NCBI GenBank assembly: GCA_029010655.1 | Contig: JAQXKW010000092.1 | Coordinates: forward strand, 1 to 42,195 | Origin: Clostridia bacterium | GTDB lineage: Bacteria; Bacillota; Clostridia; Oscillospirales; CAG-272 | Direction of reading: 5' to 3' | Length of the DNA: 42,195 bases | Part shown: piece after piece, positions 14,445 to 22,558 of the stretch | Numbering within the stretch: the first letter of the stretch is position 1 | Layout of the letters: the number at the start of each line of letters is the position of its first letter | Position numbers and translations under genes: made by a program | Notes under the pieces: model-generated | Told to the model about the DNA's origin: nothing | What the model saw: only the letters and a program-made list of their open reading frames with translations | Databases searched by the model: none

Positions 14445-14497
14445 TACCAATATGTTAATATGCACATTTTTACCTTAACGGAAGGACTTAGCTACAT

Positions 14498-16222
14498 ATG
14501 AAAAAAATCATGCTGGGCAACGAAGCGGTTGCCAGAGGACTGTATGAAGCAGGGGTAAGATTCGTTTCAAGCTACCCCGGAACGCCCTCTACGGAAATAA
14601 CCGAATTTGCGGCGAAATATGACGAAATATATGCAGAATGGGCGCCTAACGAAAAGGTCGCCTTCGAGGCGGCGCTGGGTGCGTCGGTAGGCGGCGGCAG
14701 AGCCTTCTGCGGAATGAAGCATGTAGGGCTCAATGTGGCGGCAGACCCCCTTTTCGTAACCGCATACACAGGCGTGGGAGCCGGCTTTGTTATCGGCGTT
14801 GCGGACGACCCGGGCATGCATTCCTCTCAGAATGAGCAGGACAGCCGGCACTATGCCGTTGCCGCAAAGCTCCCCATGGTGGAGCCTGCGGATTCCGCCG
14901 AATGCAAGGAGTTTACCCGTCTTGCATACGAGTTTTCCGAAAAATTCGACACTCCCTTTATGCTCCGCTTAACTACCCGTGTTTCCCATTCCTCTCAGCC
15001 TGTGGAAATGCTTGACAGAGAGGAAATACCCGTAAAGGAATATAAAAAAGAAGCGGCAAAGCATGTTATGATGCCCGCCAATGCAAAAAAGCGGCACTAT
15101 GCGGTTGAGGACAGACTTCGCTCCCTTGAAGAATTCGCCTACGACTGCCCCTTTAACAGAATAGAAGACAACGGTGCCGAAATCGGCATTATTACCGCAG
15201 GAAACTGCTATAACTACGCCCGTGAGGTGTTCGGCGACAGCGCTTCATATCTCAAACTGGGCTTGGTAAATCCCCTTTCCGCAAAGCTCATTTCCGAGTT
15301 TGCGGAGGGTGTGAAGCAGATTATCGTTATAGAAGAACTGGACGGGGTTATTGAAGCCTTCTGCCGCAGTTTAGGGCTTTGTGTTACGGGAAAAGACGTG
15401 CTCCCCCTGTGCGGAGAGTTTTCACAGTCGCTGCTTCGGGAAAAGCTCCTTTGCGAGGAGCCTGATAATACGGTTCTGGCAGATGAAATCCCTGCCCGTC
15501 CGCCCGTGCTTTGCCCCGGGTGCCCCCACAGAGGCGTGTTCTATACGCTGAAAAAAATGGGACTTACCGTTTCCGGCGACATAGGCTGTTATACCTTGGG
15601 CGCCGTTCCCCCTCTTGATTCCATGGACTCCGTTTACTGCATGGGAGCGTCGATTTCATCGCTCCACGGCTTTAATAAGGTTCGGGGAGACGAGAAAAAA
15701 ACCGTCGCCGTTATCGGAGACTCTACATTTATGCACTCTGGCATGACGGGACTTGTAAATATCGTATACAACGGCGGCACGTCCACCGTTATTATCCTTG
15801 ATAACCGCATAACAGGTATGACGGGTCATCAGCAAAATCCCCTTACGGGCCTGACCCTTAAAAATACTCCTGCGCCGTATATCTGCCTTGAGGATATATG
15901 TGCGGGACTGGGAGTTGCACGGGAGCACATAAGGGTGGTAGACCCTGCCCATATGAAAGAGCTTGAAGCGGTGCTTCGGGAGGAGCTTTCGGCGGACTGC
16001 CCCTCGGTTATTATTGCCCGCCGCCCCTGCGCTCTGCTTAAAGGAGTGGAGAGAAAGCCCGCTCTTACGGTGGACGCCGACAAATGCGTGGGGTGCCGCT
16101 CCTGCATGAAGATAGGCTGTCCCTGCATTTCCATAGACGGCAAAAAGGCAAAAATCGACGCTTCCATGTGCGTAGGCTGCGGTCTTTGCAAAGATATGTG
16201 CGCGCTCGGCGCCATTAACTGA
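14498..16222 (+). CDS. iorA: Indolepyruvate:ferredoxin oxidoreductase, alpha subunit
   Basis: IorA with IorB oxidatively decarboxylates aryl-pyruvates from aromatic amino acids to aryl-acetyl-CoA, reducing ferredoxin. The 574 residues show an N-terminal pyrimidine-binding domain (SYPGTPSTEITEF), a TPP-binding region (CPGCPHRGVFY about 345, then GDIGCYTLG and GDSTFMHSG), and a C-terminal two-cluster ferredoxin domain (about 528-573). The first cluster motif is CX2CX2CX4CP, the spacing known for this family, and the second is CVGCGLCKDMC. A consensus promoter lies upstream, and iorB follows after 13 bases. It marks an obligate anaerobe that ferments amino acids or makes aryl acids. Confidence 0.95.
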   Translation: MKKIMLGNEAVARGLYEAGVRFVSSYPGTPSTEITEFAAKYDEIYAEWAPNEKVAFEAALGASVGGGRAFCGMKHVGLNVAADPLFVTAYTGVGAGFVIGVADDPGMHSSQNEQDSRHYAVAAKLPMVEPADSAECKEFTRLAYEFSEKFDTPFMLRLTTRVSHSSQPVEMLDREEIPVKEYKKEAAKHVMMPANAKKRHYAVEDRLRSLEEFAYDCPFNRIEDNGAEIGIITAGNCYNYAREVFGDSASYLKLGLVNPLSAKLISEFAEGVKQIIVIEELDGVIEAFCRSLGLCVTGKDVLPLCGEFSQSLLREKLLCEEPDNTVLADEIPARPPVLCPGCPHRGVFYTLKKMGLTVSGDIGCYTLGAVPPLDSMDSVYCMGASISSLHGFNKVRGDEKKTVAVIGDSTFMHSGMTGLVNIVYNGGTSTVIILDNRITGMTGHQQNPLTGLTLKNTPAPYICLEDICAGLGVAREHIRVVDPAHMKELEAVLREELSADCPSVIIARRPCALLKGVERKPALTVDADKCVGCRSCMKIGCPCISIDGKKAKIDASMCVGCGLCKDMCALGAIN

Positions 16223-16235
16223 AAGGAGAGCCGTG

Positions 16236-16814
16236 ATGAATACTAAGAATATAATGATTGTAGGCGTCGGCGGACAGGGCTCCCTGCTTGCGTCAAGAAT
16301 TCTCGGCGCCGCCGCGCTGAATTCCGGATATGACGTTAAGGTTTCCGAGGTTCACGGAATGAGCCAGAGAGGCGGAAGCGTTGTTACCTATGTGCGCTAC
16401 GGCGAGAGCGTTGCTTCCCCCGTTATCTGCGAGGGCGAAGCGGACGTTATTCTCTCCTTTGAAAAGCTGGAAAGCGCAAGATGGCTGCCTTTCCTTAAAA
16501 TCGGGGGAACGGTGGTAACCTCGGTGCAGGAGATAAATCCCATGCCCGTTATTACCGGTGCGGCGCAGTACCCCGATGAGATAGTGGAAAAAATCAAGGC
16601 GCTGGGCGTAGATATTATCGCCGAGGACGCCGCCGCAATAGCCCTTGAGGCAGGAAACGAAAAGGCGGCAAACGTGGCGCTTATCGGACTTGCCGCCCAT
16701 GTTCTGGGCTTTGATACGGAGGCTCTCCGTGCGGCGGTTGCCGCATGCGTTCCAAAAAAGGCGCTTGACGTAAACCTTAAAGCCTTTGACCTTGCGGTAG
16801 AAAAAGTAAACTGA
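16236..16814 (+). CDS. iorB: Indolepyruvate:ferredoxin oxidoreductase, beta subunit
   Basis: The partner of IorA is about 192 residues. It begins NIMIVGVGGQGSLLASRIL, the glycine-rich signature of the gamma-type domain of 2-oxoacid:ferredoxin oxidoreductases, followed by SEVHGMSQRGGSV, highly typical of IorB. The ATG at 16236 is used because AAAGGAG lies 8 bases upstream; a GTG immediately before (16233) is the alternative. It follows iorA closely and overlaps the mnmM start by one base. Confidence 0.94.
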   Translation: MNTKNIMIVGVGGQGSLLASRILGAAALNSGYDVKVSEVHGMSQRGGSVVTYVRYGESVASPVICEGEADVILSFEKLESARWLPFLKIGGTVVTSVQEINPMPVITGAAQYPDEIVEKIKALGVDIIAEDAAAIALEAGNEKAANVALIGLAAHVLGFDTEALRAAVAACVPKKALDVNLKAFDLAVEKVN

Positions 16815-17368
16815 TGGTAGACCTTTTATCACTTCAAAAGTATTTTATCCTCCGCCATTTGGGCGAGGGGTGCCGTGCCTGCGACTTTACCATGGGAAAC
16901 GGCCACGATACGGCGTTTCTGTCCCAAACAGTGGGAAAAACGGGCAGCGTTACCGCCTTTGATATACAGCCCAAGGCGCTGGAGTCAACGGCGAAAAACC
17001 TCCGTGAATGGGGCTGTCCCGAAAACTGGCATCTTATCTGTCAGTCTCATCATCTGGCTCCCCAATACGTGAAGGAGCCTATTAAGGCGGGAATGTTCAA
17101 TTTGGGCTATATGCCCGGAAGCGGAAATAAAGCGCTTACCACCATGAGGGAAACTACTCTCCCCGCCGTGGAAAACGCTCTGTCTCTCCTTGATAAGGAT
17201 TCCATACTGATGGTGGCGGTATACCCCGGTCACCCGGAGGGAAGACTTGAAGGAGAGGAGCTGCAAAAATATTTTTCCACCCTGTCCAGATATAAGCTGT
17301 GCATTGCAAAATTTGAAATGCTCAATTCTCCCGATTCTCCGTATTTTATGATTGCGGAGACAAAATAA
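16814..17368 (+). CDS. mnmM: tRNA methyltransferase MnmM/YtqB-type (rRNA_methylase family)
   Basis: The 184-residue class I SAM methyltransferase has the motif I sequence DFTMGNGHDTAFLS (about 24-37), DIQPKAL as motif II, and the family-specific FNLGYMPGSGN (about 95-105). This matches the YtqB group; B. subtilis YtqB has been renamed MnmM because it methylates nm5(s2)U34 of tRNA to mnm5(s2)U. The substrate is inferred from the family. The start codon overlaps the iorB stop by one base, which suggests translational coupling even though no metabolic link to IorAB is evident. Confidence 0.85.
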   Translation: MVDLLSLQKYFILRHLGEGCRACDFTMGNGHDTAFLSQTVGKTGSVTAFDIQPKALESTAKNLREWGCPENWHLICQSHHLAPQYVKEPIKAGMFNLGYMPGSGNKALTTMRETTLPAVENALSLLDKDSILMVAVYPGHPEGRLEGEELQKYFSTLSRYKLCIAKFEMLNSPDSPYFMIAETK

Positions 17369-17407
17369 ACCCCTTGCGGGGGCAAAAATCTTAAAGGAGG
17401 CGCCCTG

Positions 17408-18787
17408 ATGGCTGATAAAAGAAAAACACAGAACAGAAGCGGCGCCGCTGACGTGGGAAATTCTTCGCCGCAGTCTTATAATAACCAAAGGGCGCAGAAC
17501 GGGAACAGAGGATACAGCGCCCCACAGGTAAGACTTCAGGACTATCCGAATCCTCAAAGACACCCTGCACAAAGCCCTGCGCACAGAGCCGCCGAAGGCT
17601 ATCAGGGGAGAAATCAGTCTCCCATGACCTATGACAGATGGAGAAACACAAAGCCCGCCCCTGCCCGCAGAACGGGTACGGCTGATAACACAGCCGCCGC
17701 AAGACATGTTTCGTCGTATTCCACGGGCGAGGTGCGGCAAATGCATATACCTATCCCCCCCTCCGAAAGCGGAAGATACCCGTCCCATCAAAACCCGTAT
17801 TACGACCGAACTCCCTCGGGAAGGGCTACGGGTCAAAGGGCGCAGGATATTCAAAAAAGGCTCAGAGGGAATACTCAAGCCCCCCCGCAGAACAGCGCCC
17901 AAAGGACGGCACAGCCGATGGCAAAGCCAGCGGCAAAGCCGGGGGCAAAGCCAGCGTCGCAAACCTCGGCACAGCCGAGAAAAACCGCTCCGAAAAAAGA
18001 GACCGCAGCAAAGCGTGAGTGGGCAATGCCCGAAAACTCCGCCCTGTATTCCGCCTACGGTGCGGCGGGCAAAGGAACCGGGCAAAGAACAAATCCCCGC
18101 CGAAATGAAGGAAAGCCGCGGGAAAATGCGGCGGCAAGAAAGGCTCTTGCCGCAAAGAAGGCGGAACAGAAAAGGGAAAAGAGAGAAAAAAAAAGATTTT
18201 TCGTGAAAGCCTTCTTTGTGCGCCTTGGAATTATGTTTCTTGTATGTGCGCTGAGTATCGGCGGTCTCTACTATTTCAATTTCACCGCAGACGGCGAAAG
18301 CTCCGGGAGCGTGGACTATTCCGTCAGAATCGGGGAAAAGCATAATTTCTCCGCCGACGGCGCAAACGCATACGTAAACGGAATTATGTATATAGATTTT
18401 TCCGATTTGGCAAGGGCGCTGGGCATTGCGTCCGTGGGAAGCATTGACGCCATGCGGTTTATCGTTCCCGACAGCGAGGCAGAGGACAGCTCCGGCACGG
18501 GAAATGAGGAATACGTTATCTTTTCCGACGGTATGCGCTCCGCATCCGTCAACGGAACGGGCATTATTATGGAGGGCGCCTGCCGCACGGTGGGACTTGA
18601 CGTGTGGGTGCCGTTCTCATTTGTTGAAAATTACGTGAGAGGGATTGTGTCCGAAAAGGACGGAAGCCTCGTAACAATAACCGCCGAAAACGAGGAAACG
18701 GATAAGGACGGAAACGTAATCCCCCCCGAGATTACCTTTTCCCTTCGCAAATCCTCCTCTCTGACCCATGTAGATTACCCCTCGTAA
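17408..18787 (+). CDS. Membrane protein with disordered N-terminus and stalk-like extracellular domain
   Basis: The 459-residue protein has three parts. Residues about 1-260 are polar and disordered, rich in Gln, Asn, Pro, Ala, Arg and Lys, with a repeated AKPAAKPGAKPA-like stretch. One membrane helix follows (about 272-294). The extracellular 165 residues look like the copper amine oxidase N-terminal-like stalk domain often seen in Firmicutes (NAYVNGIMYIDFSDLARALG, then VNGTGIIMEGACRTVGLDVWVPFSFVENYV), which is a fold label and not evidence of copper or oxidase activity. AAAGGAGG precedes the start. The layout resembles MltG here: basic disordered tail, single helix, outer domain. A wall or spore-envelope role is possible but unproven. 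Confidence 0.75.
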   Translation: MADKRKTQNRSGAADVGNSSPQSYNNQRAQNGNRGYSAPQVRLQDYPNPQRHPAQSPAHRAAEGYQGRNQSPMTYDRWRNTKPAPARRTGTADNTAAARHVSSYSTGEVRQMHIPIPPSESGRYPSHQNPYYDRTPSGRATGQRAQDIQKRLRGNTQAPPQNSAQRTAQPMAKPAAKPGAKPASQTSAQPRKTAPKKETAAKREWAMPENSALYSAYGAAGKGTGQRTNPRRNEGKPRENAAARKALAAKKAEQKREKREKKRFFVKAFFVRLGIMFLVCALSIGGLYYFNFTADGESSGSVDYSVRIGEKHNFSADGANAYVNGIMYIDFSDLARALGIASVGSIDAMRFIVPDSEAEDSSGTGNEEYVIFSDGMRSASVNGTGIIMEGACRTVGLDVWVPFSFVENYVRGIVSEKDGSLVTITAENEETDKDGNVIPPEITFSLRKSSSLTHVDYPS

Positions 18788-18802
18788 GAAAAAAGGACTG
18801 AA

Positions 18803-19597
18803 ATGTTAAAAGCAAATTACCATACCCATACCTTCCGCTGTATGCACGCCGCAGGGGAGGACAGAGAATATGTTGAGGCGGCAATAAAAGCGGGAATACG
18901 TGTTCTCGGCTGTTCCGACCATACCCCGTACGTGGGCTTTGACGGAGACTATTATTCCGGTTTCAGAATGAGACCGGAAGCCCTGGAGGATTACGTTAAT
19001 TCCGTAAACTCCCTGAAGGAAGAATATAAAGACCGAATAGAAATTCATCTGGGGCTTGAAGCGGAGTATTATCCACGCCTTTTTGAAGGCTTTCTCCGAT
19101 TTATCGAGCCGTACGGAATAGAATATCTTATTTTAGGTCAGCATTTTCCCGACAGCGACCAGTACGGCTGCTACGCACCGTATATAAACGATGCGGAAAC
19201 CGCCGAAAAATATGTTAATCAGTGCATAGAGGCAATGGAAACGGGTCTGTTTTCATATGTTGCCCACCCGGATATTTTCGGGCTGGACAGGAGTCTGCCT
19301 CAGTTTTTAGAGCTTTCGGAAAAATATTGCCGTGCGGCAAAAGCGCTTGATATTCCCCTTGAACTGAATTTTTTGGGTCTTTCCCAAAACAGGCTATACC
19401 CCTGCGAGGAATTTTTTGCCGTTGCGGGGAAGGTGGGAAATAAGATAATCTACGGCAGAGACGCCCATAACCCCAATGTGTTTTTCGACCGTGAAACGGA
19501 AGAAAGAGCGGACGAAGTTCTGAAAAAATACTCCCTTGAAAGAATGGAAAACATAGATATTACCAGACTTTCCCGCTACTTCTCAGGTAAAAAATGA
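18803..19597 (+). CDS. PHP-domain phosphatase, histidinol-phosphatase (HisJ/HisK) family
   Basis: The 264-residue protein has the PHP metal-binding motifs NYHTHTFRCMHA (about 5-16), GCSDHTP (about 36-42), GLEAEY (about 84-89), LGQHF (about 111-115), VAHPD (about 155-159) and GRDAHNP (about 229-235). These are the ligands of a trinuclear metal site that hydrolyses phosphate esters. The closest group is the histidinol-phosphatase HisJ/HisK type, but no other histidine genes are in the window, so the substrate could be another phosphomonoester. It lies 15 bases after the stalk-domain gene with AAAAGGA before its start, and is probably in the same transcript. Confidence 0.85.
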   Translation: MLKANYHTHTFRCMHAAGEDREYVEAAIKAGIRVLGCSDHTPYVGFDGDYYSGFRMRPEALEDYVNSVNSLKEEYKDRIEIHLGLEAEYYPRLFEGFLRFIEPYGIEYLILGQHFPDSDQYGCYAPYINDAETAEKYVNQCIEAMETGLFSYVAHPDIFGLDRSLPQFLELSEKYCRAAKALDIPLELNFLGLSQNRLYPCEEFFAVAGKVGNKIIYGRDAHNPNVFFDRETEERADEVLKKYSLERMENIDITRLSRYFSGKK

Positions 19598-19615
19598 GTT
19601 TTTTTTGAAAAACTA

Positions 19616-19644
19616 TTTACAAAAGCATAAAACTGTGGTACAAT
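19616..19644 (+). promoter_or_regulatory. Sigma-A-type promoter of rpsO
   Basis: TTTACA (19616-19621) and TACAAT (19639-19644) are 17 bases apart, giving a leader of about 105 bases before rpsO. Confidence 0.78.
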
Positions 19645-19650
19645 ACACAG

Positions 19651-19747
19651 GCTAATCGGCTGCCCGGACAGCGGATACCGGTCCTTTAAGAGGACTGCTT
19701 CACCTGCCGCCGCCTGAGCTGACCGATGCAAATACAATTTTTTTGAG
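19651..19747 (+). promoter_or_regulatory. Structured rpsO leader, probable S15 autoregulatory site
   Basis: GCTAATCGG near the 5' end can pair with CCGATGC just before the ribosome site, enclosing a hairpin with stem GTCCT/AGGAC and GC-rich flanks, so a multi-branched fold is possible. Ribosomal protein S15 represses its own mRNA through such leaders in several bacterial groups. The match to a named leader class could not be tested here. Confidence 0.5.
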
Positions 19748-19756
19748 GTGAAAGAC

Positions 19757-20023
19757 ATGATCACAAAAGAAGAAAAGGCAAAAATCATCGAGGAGTACAA
19801 AACTCACGAAGGCGACACAGGCTCACCCGAGGTGCAGATCGCAATTCTCACTTACAGAATTAAGACTCTCACCGAGCATATGAAGCAGAACAAGAAGGAC
19901 CACCACTCCGGCAGAGGACTTCTTAAAATGGTCGGCCACCGCCGCAACCTTCTGAACTATCTCCAGAAAATCGATATTGAGCGTTACCGTTCTATCGTAG
20001 AGAGACTTGGCCTGAGAAAGTAA
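19757..20023 (+). CDS. rpsO: 30S ribosomal protein S15
   Basis: S15 is an early 16S rRNA-binding protein of the small-subunit platform. The 88-residue sequence is highly conserved, with THEGDTGSPEVQIAILTYRI and the HHSGRGLLKMVGHRRNLLNYL rRNA-binding segment. The ATG at 19757 is the real start: GAGGTG lies 6 bases upstream, and an in-frame GTG at 19748 is part of that site. It has its own promoter and a terminator, followed by pnp as in many bacteria. Confidence 0.97.
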   Translation: MITKEEKAKIIEEYKTHEGDTGSPEVQIAILTYRIKTLTEHMKQNKKDHHSGRGLLKMVGHRRNLLNYLQKIDIERYRSIVERLGLRK

Positions 20024-20071
20024 TTTCCGAAAAAAGGAATTGCCGAAAGGGCTTTACCCGCTTGCCCGAAC

Positions 20072-20108
20072 GGCTGCGGCAGGGCTTCCTGCCGCAGCCT
20101 AAATTTTT
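20072..20108 (+). terminator. Terminator after rpsO
   Basis: A perfect 12-bp GC-rich stem (20072-20083 with 20088-20099) with a 4-nt loop is followed by AAATTTTT. Partial readthrough would feed pnp. Confidence 0.85.
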
Positions 20109-20116
20109 GTAAAAAG

Positions 20117-20189
20117 CTCCGGTTCGGATTAGCAGTTAAATAATTTCCCGACGGCTCGGAAAATTATTTAAGTGCTAAACCCTCCGGAG
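20117..20189 (+). promoter_or_regulatory. Long hairpin in the pnp leader
   Basis: CTCCGG (20117-20122) pairs with CCGGAG (20184-20189), and inside it TTAGCAGTTAAATAATT pairs with AATTATTTAAGTGCTAA with one mismatch and one bulge. The result is an extended stem 28 bases before the pnp start. PNPase autoregulates through a processed leader stem in E. coli; a similar role here is inference. Confidence 0.55.
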
Positions 20190-20216
20190 ATAATAAATAT
20201 TACGGAGGAAAGAAAA

Positions 20217-22328
20217 ATGTTTGAAAACTACAAGACTTACACCTATGAGCTTGCAGGCAGACCTCTTACCGTAGAAATCGGTAAGGTGGCAGGACTTGCA
20301 AACGGCTCCTGCATCGTCCGCTACGGCGAGACCGCAGTTCTTGCATGCGCTACGGCGTCTGCACGCCCCAGAGAGGGTATTGACTTTTTGCCCCTTTCGG
20401 TTGACTTTGAGGAAAGAATGTACGCCGTGGGCAGAATTCCCGGAGGATACCTGAAGCGTGAGGGCAGACCCGGAGAGAAGGCTATCCTTACCTCCCGTGT
20501 TATCGACAGACCTCTGCGCCCCCTGTTCCCCAAGGATCTCCGCAACGACGTTAACGTGTCTCTGACCGTTCTGTCCGTTGATTACGACTGCTCCCCCGAG
20601 ATTACCGCAATGATAGGCGCGTCAATCGCTCTGTCCATTTCCGATATTCCGTGGAACGGACCTATCGGCGGCGTGTTCATGGGCATGACCGAGGACGGAA
20701 AGCTCATGGTGAACCCCACCGTAAAGCAGCGTGAAAAGAGCGTTCTGGAGCTGACCGTTGCCGCTTCCCGCAAAAAGGTTGTTATGATCGAGGCAGGCGC
20801 AAAGGAAGTGTCCGACGACGATATGTTCAATGCCATTATGATGGCGCACGCAGTAATAAAACAGCTTATCGTGTTCATCGACCACATTGTTGAGGAGGTA
20901 GGCAAGCCTAAGTTTGAGTACCCCTCCGGCGAGCTTGACCACGATATGTTCGACGAAATCTTCGCTTTCGTTGAGGAGGACGTTAAGGCGGCTCTTGACA
21001 CAGACGATAAGAATGTCCGTGACGAGAGAATGGAGCCTATTTACGATAAGGTTATGGAGAACTTCCTTGAAAAGTACCCTGACCTTGAAACCGTATATCC
21101 CGAGCTGATTTATAAAATTCAGAAGAAAATCGTCCGCCATTGGCTTCTCGTTGATAAAAAGAGAGTTGACGGCAGAAGAATGGACCAGATCCGTCCCCTT
21201 GCGGCGGAGGTAGGACTTTTCAAGAGAGTGCACGGCTCAGGCCTCTTTACAAGAGGTCAGACCCAGGTAATGACCCTTGCAACTCTCGGCCCTCTCAGCG
21301 ACGAGCAGATGCTTGACACCATTTGGGAGGAGCAGTCCAAGAGATATATCCACCACTACAATATGCCAGGCTATTCCGTAGGTGAGGCAAAGTCCTCCAG
21401 AAGCCCCGGACGCCGTGAGATAGGTCACGGTGCGCTGGCAGAGCGTTCTCTCGTGCCCGTGCTCCCCTCCGTTGAGGAATTCCCCTACGCTATCCGCCTT
21501 GTTTCCGAGGTTGTTTCCTCCAACGGTTCTACCTCTCAGGGCTCCGTTTGCGGCTCCACCCTTGCGCTTATGGACGCAGGTGTTCCCATAAAAGCACCCG
21601 TTGCAGGTATTTCCTGCGGCCTTATTACCTCCGAGGATTCCGACGACTTTATGACCATGATAGATATTCAGGGTCTTGAGGACTTCTACGGAGACATGGA
21701 CTTTAAGGTTGCAGGTACTCATAAGGGTATCACATCTATTCAGATGGATTTGAAGATTGACGGACTTACCCCCGAAATCATCCGCGAGGCGTTTGAGGTT
21801 ACCCATAAGGGACGCGACTATATTATAGACGAGGTTCTGCTGAAGGCAATTCCCGCACCCCGTGAGGAGGTTTCCGAGTACGCTCCCAAGATGGTGGCTA
21901 TGAAGATCCCCGTAGACAAAATTCGTGAGGTAATCGGCTCCGGCGGCAAGGTTATTCAGAAGATTACTGCCGACACCGGCGCAAAAATCGACATCGAGGA
22001 TGACGGCTCCGTATATATCTCCGCTATTGATAAGACCGCAATCGAAGCCGCAAAGAAGATTATCGACGGCATCGTGTTCGAGCCGGAAGCAGGCGCAATT
22101 TACGAAGGCGTGGTAACGAGAATTATCCCCATCGGCGCATTCGTTGAGTTTGCACCCGGCAAGGAGGGACTTGTTCACATCTCCAAGCTTGATACAAAGC
22201 GCACCGAAAAGGTGGAGGATGTGTGCAACGTAGGCGATACCATGAAGGTTAAATTCCTGGGCGTTGACGAAAAGGGCAGAATGAACCTTTCCAGAAAAGA
22301 CGCACTCCTCGCAGAAACAGAGGAATAA
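20217..22328 (+). CDS. pnp: Polyribonucleotide nucleotidyltransferase (PNPase)
   Basis: PNPase degrades RNA from the 3' end with phosphate and works in mRNA turnover. The 703-residue protein has two RNase PH domains (about 10-220 and 310-540, the second with GTHKGITSIQMD), a KH domain (from about 562, KIREVIGSGGKVIQKI) and an S1 domain (from about 625, YEGVVTRIIPIGAFVEF). The ATG at 20217 is chosen because ACGGAGGA lies 8 bases upstream and the protein then starts MFENYKTYTYELAG, as in the family. It follows rpsO, the classic neighbour order, with a stem-loop leader between. Confidence 0.97.
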   Translation: MFENYKTYTYELAGRPLTVEIGKVAGLANGSCIVRYGETAVLACATASARPREGIDFLPLSVDFEERMYAVGRIPGGYLKREGRPGEKAILTSRVIDRPLRPLFPKDLRNDVNVSLTVLSVDYDCSPEITAMIGASIALSISDIPWNGPIGGVFMGMTEDGKLMVNPTVKQREKSVLELTVAASRKKVVMIEAGAKEVSDDDMFNAIMMAHAVIKQLIVFIDHIVEEVGKPKFEYPSGELDHDMFDEIFAFVEEDVKAALDTDDKNVRDERMEPIYDKVMENFLEKYPDLETVYPELIYKIQKKIVRHWLLVDKKRVDGRRMDQIRPLAAEVGLFKRVHGSGLFTRGQTQVMTLATLGPLSDEQMLDTIWEEQSKRYIHHYNMPGYSVGEAKSSRSPGRREIGHGALAERSLVPVLPSVEEFPYAIRLVSEVVSSNGSTSQGSVCGSTLALMDAGVPIKAPVAGISCGLITSEDSDDFMTMIDIQGLEDFYGDMDFKVAGTHKGITSIQMDLKIDGLTPEIIREAFEVTHKGRDYIIDEVLLKAIPAPREEVSEYAPKMVAMKIPVDKIREVIGSGGKVIQKITADTGAKIDIEDDGSVYISAIDKTAIEAAKKIIDGIVFEPEAGAIYEGVVTRIIPIGAFVEFAPGKEGLVHISKLDTKRTEKVEDVCNVGDTMKVKFLGVDEKGRMNLSRKDALLAETEE

Positions 22329-22333
22329 TAAGA

Positions 22334-22360
22334 ACAAAGGCGGGGTTTACCCGCCTTTGT
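22334..22360 (+). terminator. Probable terminator after pnp
   Basis: An 11-bp perfect stem (22334-22344 with 22350-22360) with a 5-nt loop starts six bases after the pnp stop. No clear T-tract follows, so it may instead protect the mRNA end. Confidence 0.55.
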
Positions 22361-22372
22361 AATATGGGTTAT

Positions 22373-22403
22373 TCGAGGCTCCGCCTCGAGCATCGCTCAG
22401 AAC
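22373..22403. repeat. GAGGC hairpin module, locus 2
   Basis: A 7-bp stem TCGAGGC-TCC-GCCTCGA is followed by a short spacer and GCTCAGAAC. It is the counterpart of 11133-11162 on the other strand and runs straight into the palindrome module. Confidence 0.6.
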
Positions 22404-22442
22404 CTTTTTTCAAAAAAGGTTCTGAGAACTCCAAAAAACTTA
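22396..22442. repeat. AAGTTTTTTGG palindrome module, locus 2
   Basis: CTCAGAACCTTTTTT (22396-22410) and its exact complement (22412-22426) form a 15-bp stem with a single-base loop. The flank on the minus strand reads AAGTTTTTTGGAGTT, matching the modules at 2037 and 28765, but the stem sequence is different. Confidence 0.65.
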
Positions 22443-22516
22443 GACAGAATATATATAAAAAATATTTCGGGGGATTTAGAGAGAATAAAAATTTCCCTGA
22501 ATATTCCCGACCTACA

Positions 22517-22552
22517 CTGCTAGCCGCTAACTGCCAGCCGCTAGCCGCTAAT
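22517..22552. repeat. GCTAGC-type intergenic repeat, locus 2
   Basis: On the minus strand this reads GCGGCTAGCGGCTGGCAGTT and continues AGCGGCTAGC, related to 11081-11120 and 28096-28130. Its last bases lie only a few positions before the start codon of the carboxypeptidase gene. Confidence 0.65.
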
Positions 22553-22558
22553 AATACT

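Noticed and set aside
16075..16219. Aberrant first ferredoxin cluster in IorA (CX2CX2CX4C)
   Set aside because: This spacing is normal for the indolepyruvate oxidoreductase family.
22364..22558. N-terminal extension of the carboxypeptidase
   Set aside because: The extension is encoded by intergenic repeat modules, and the natural start of the protein type is at 22559.
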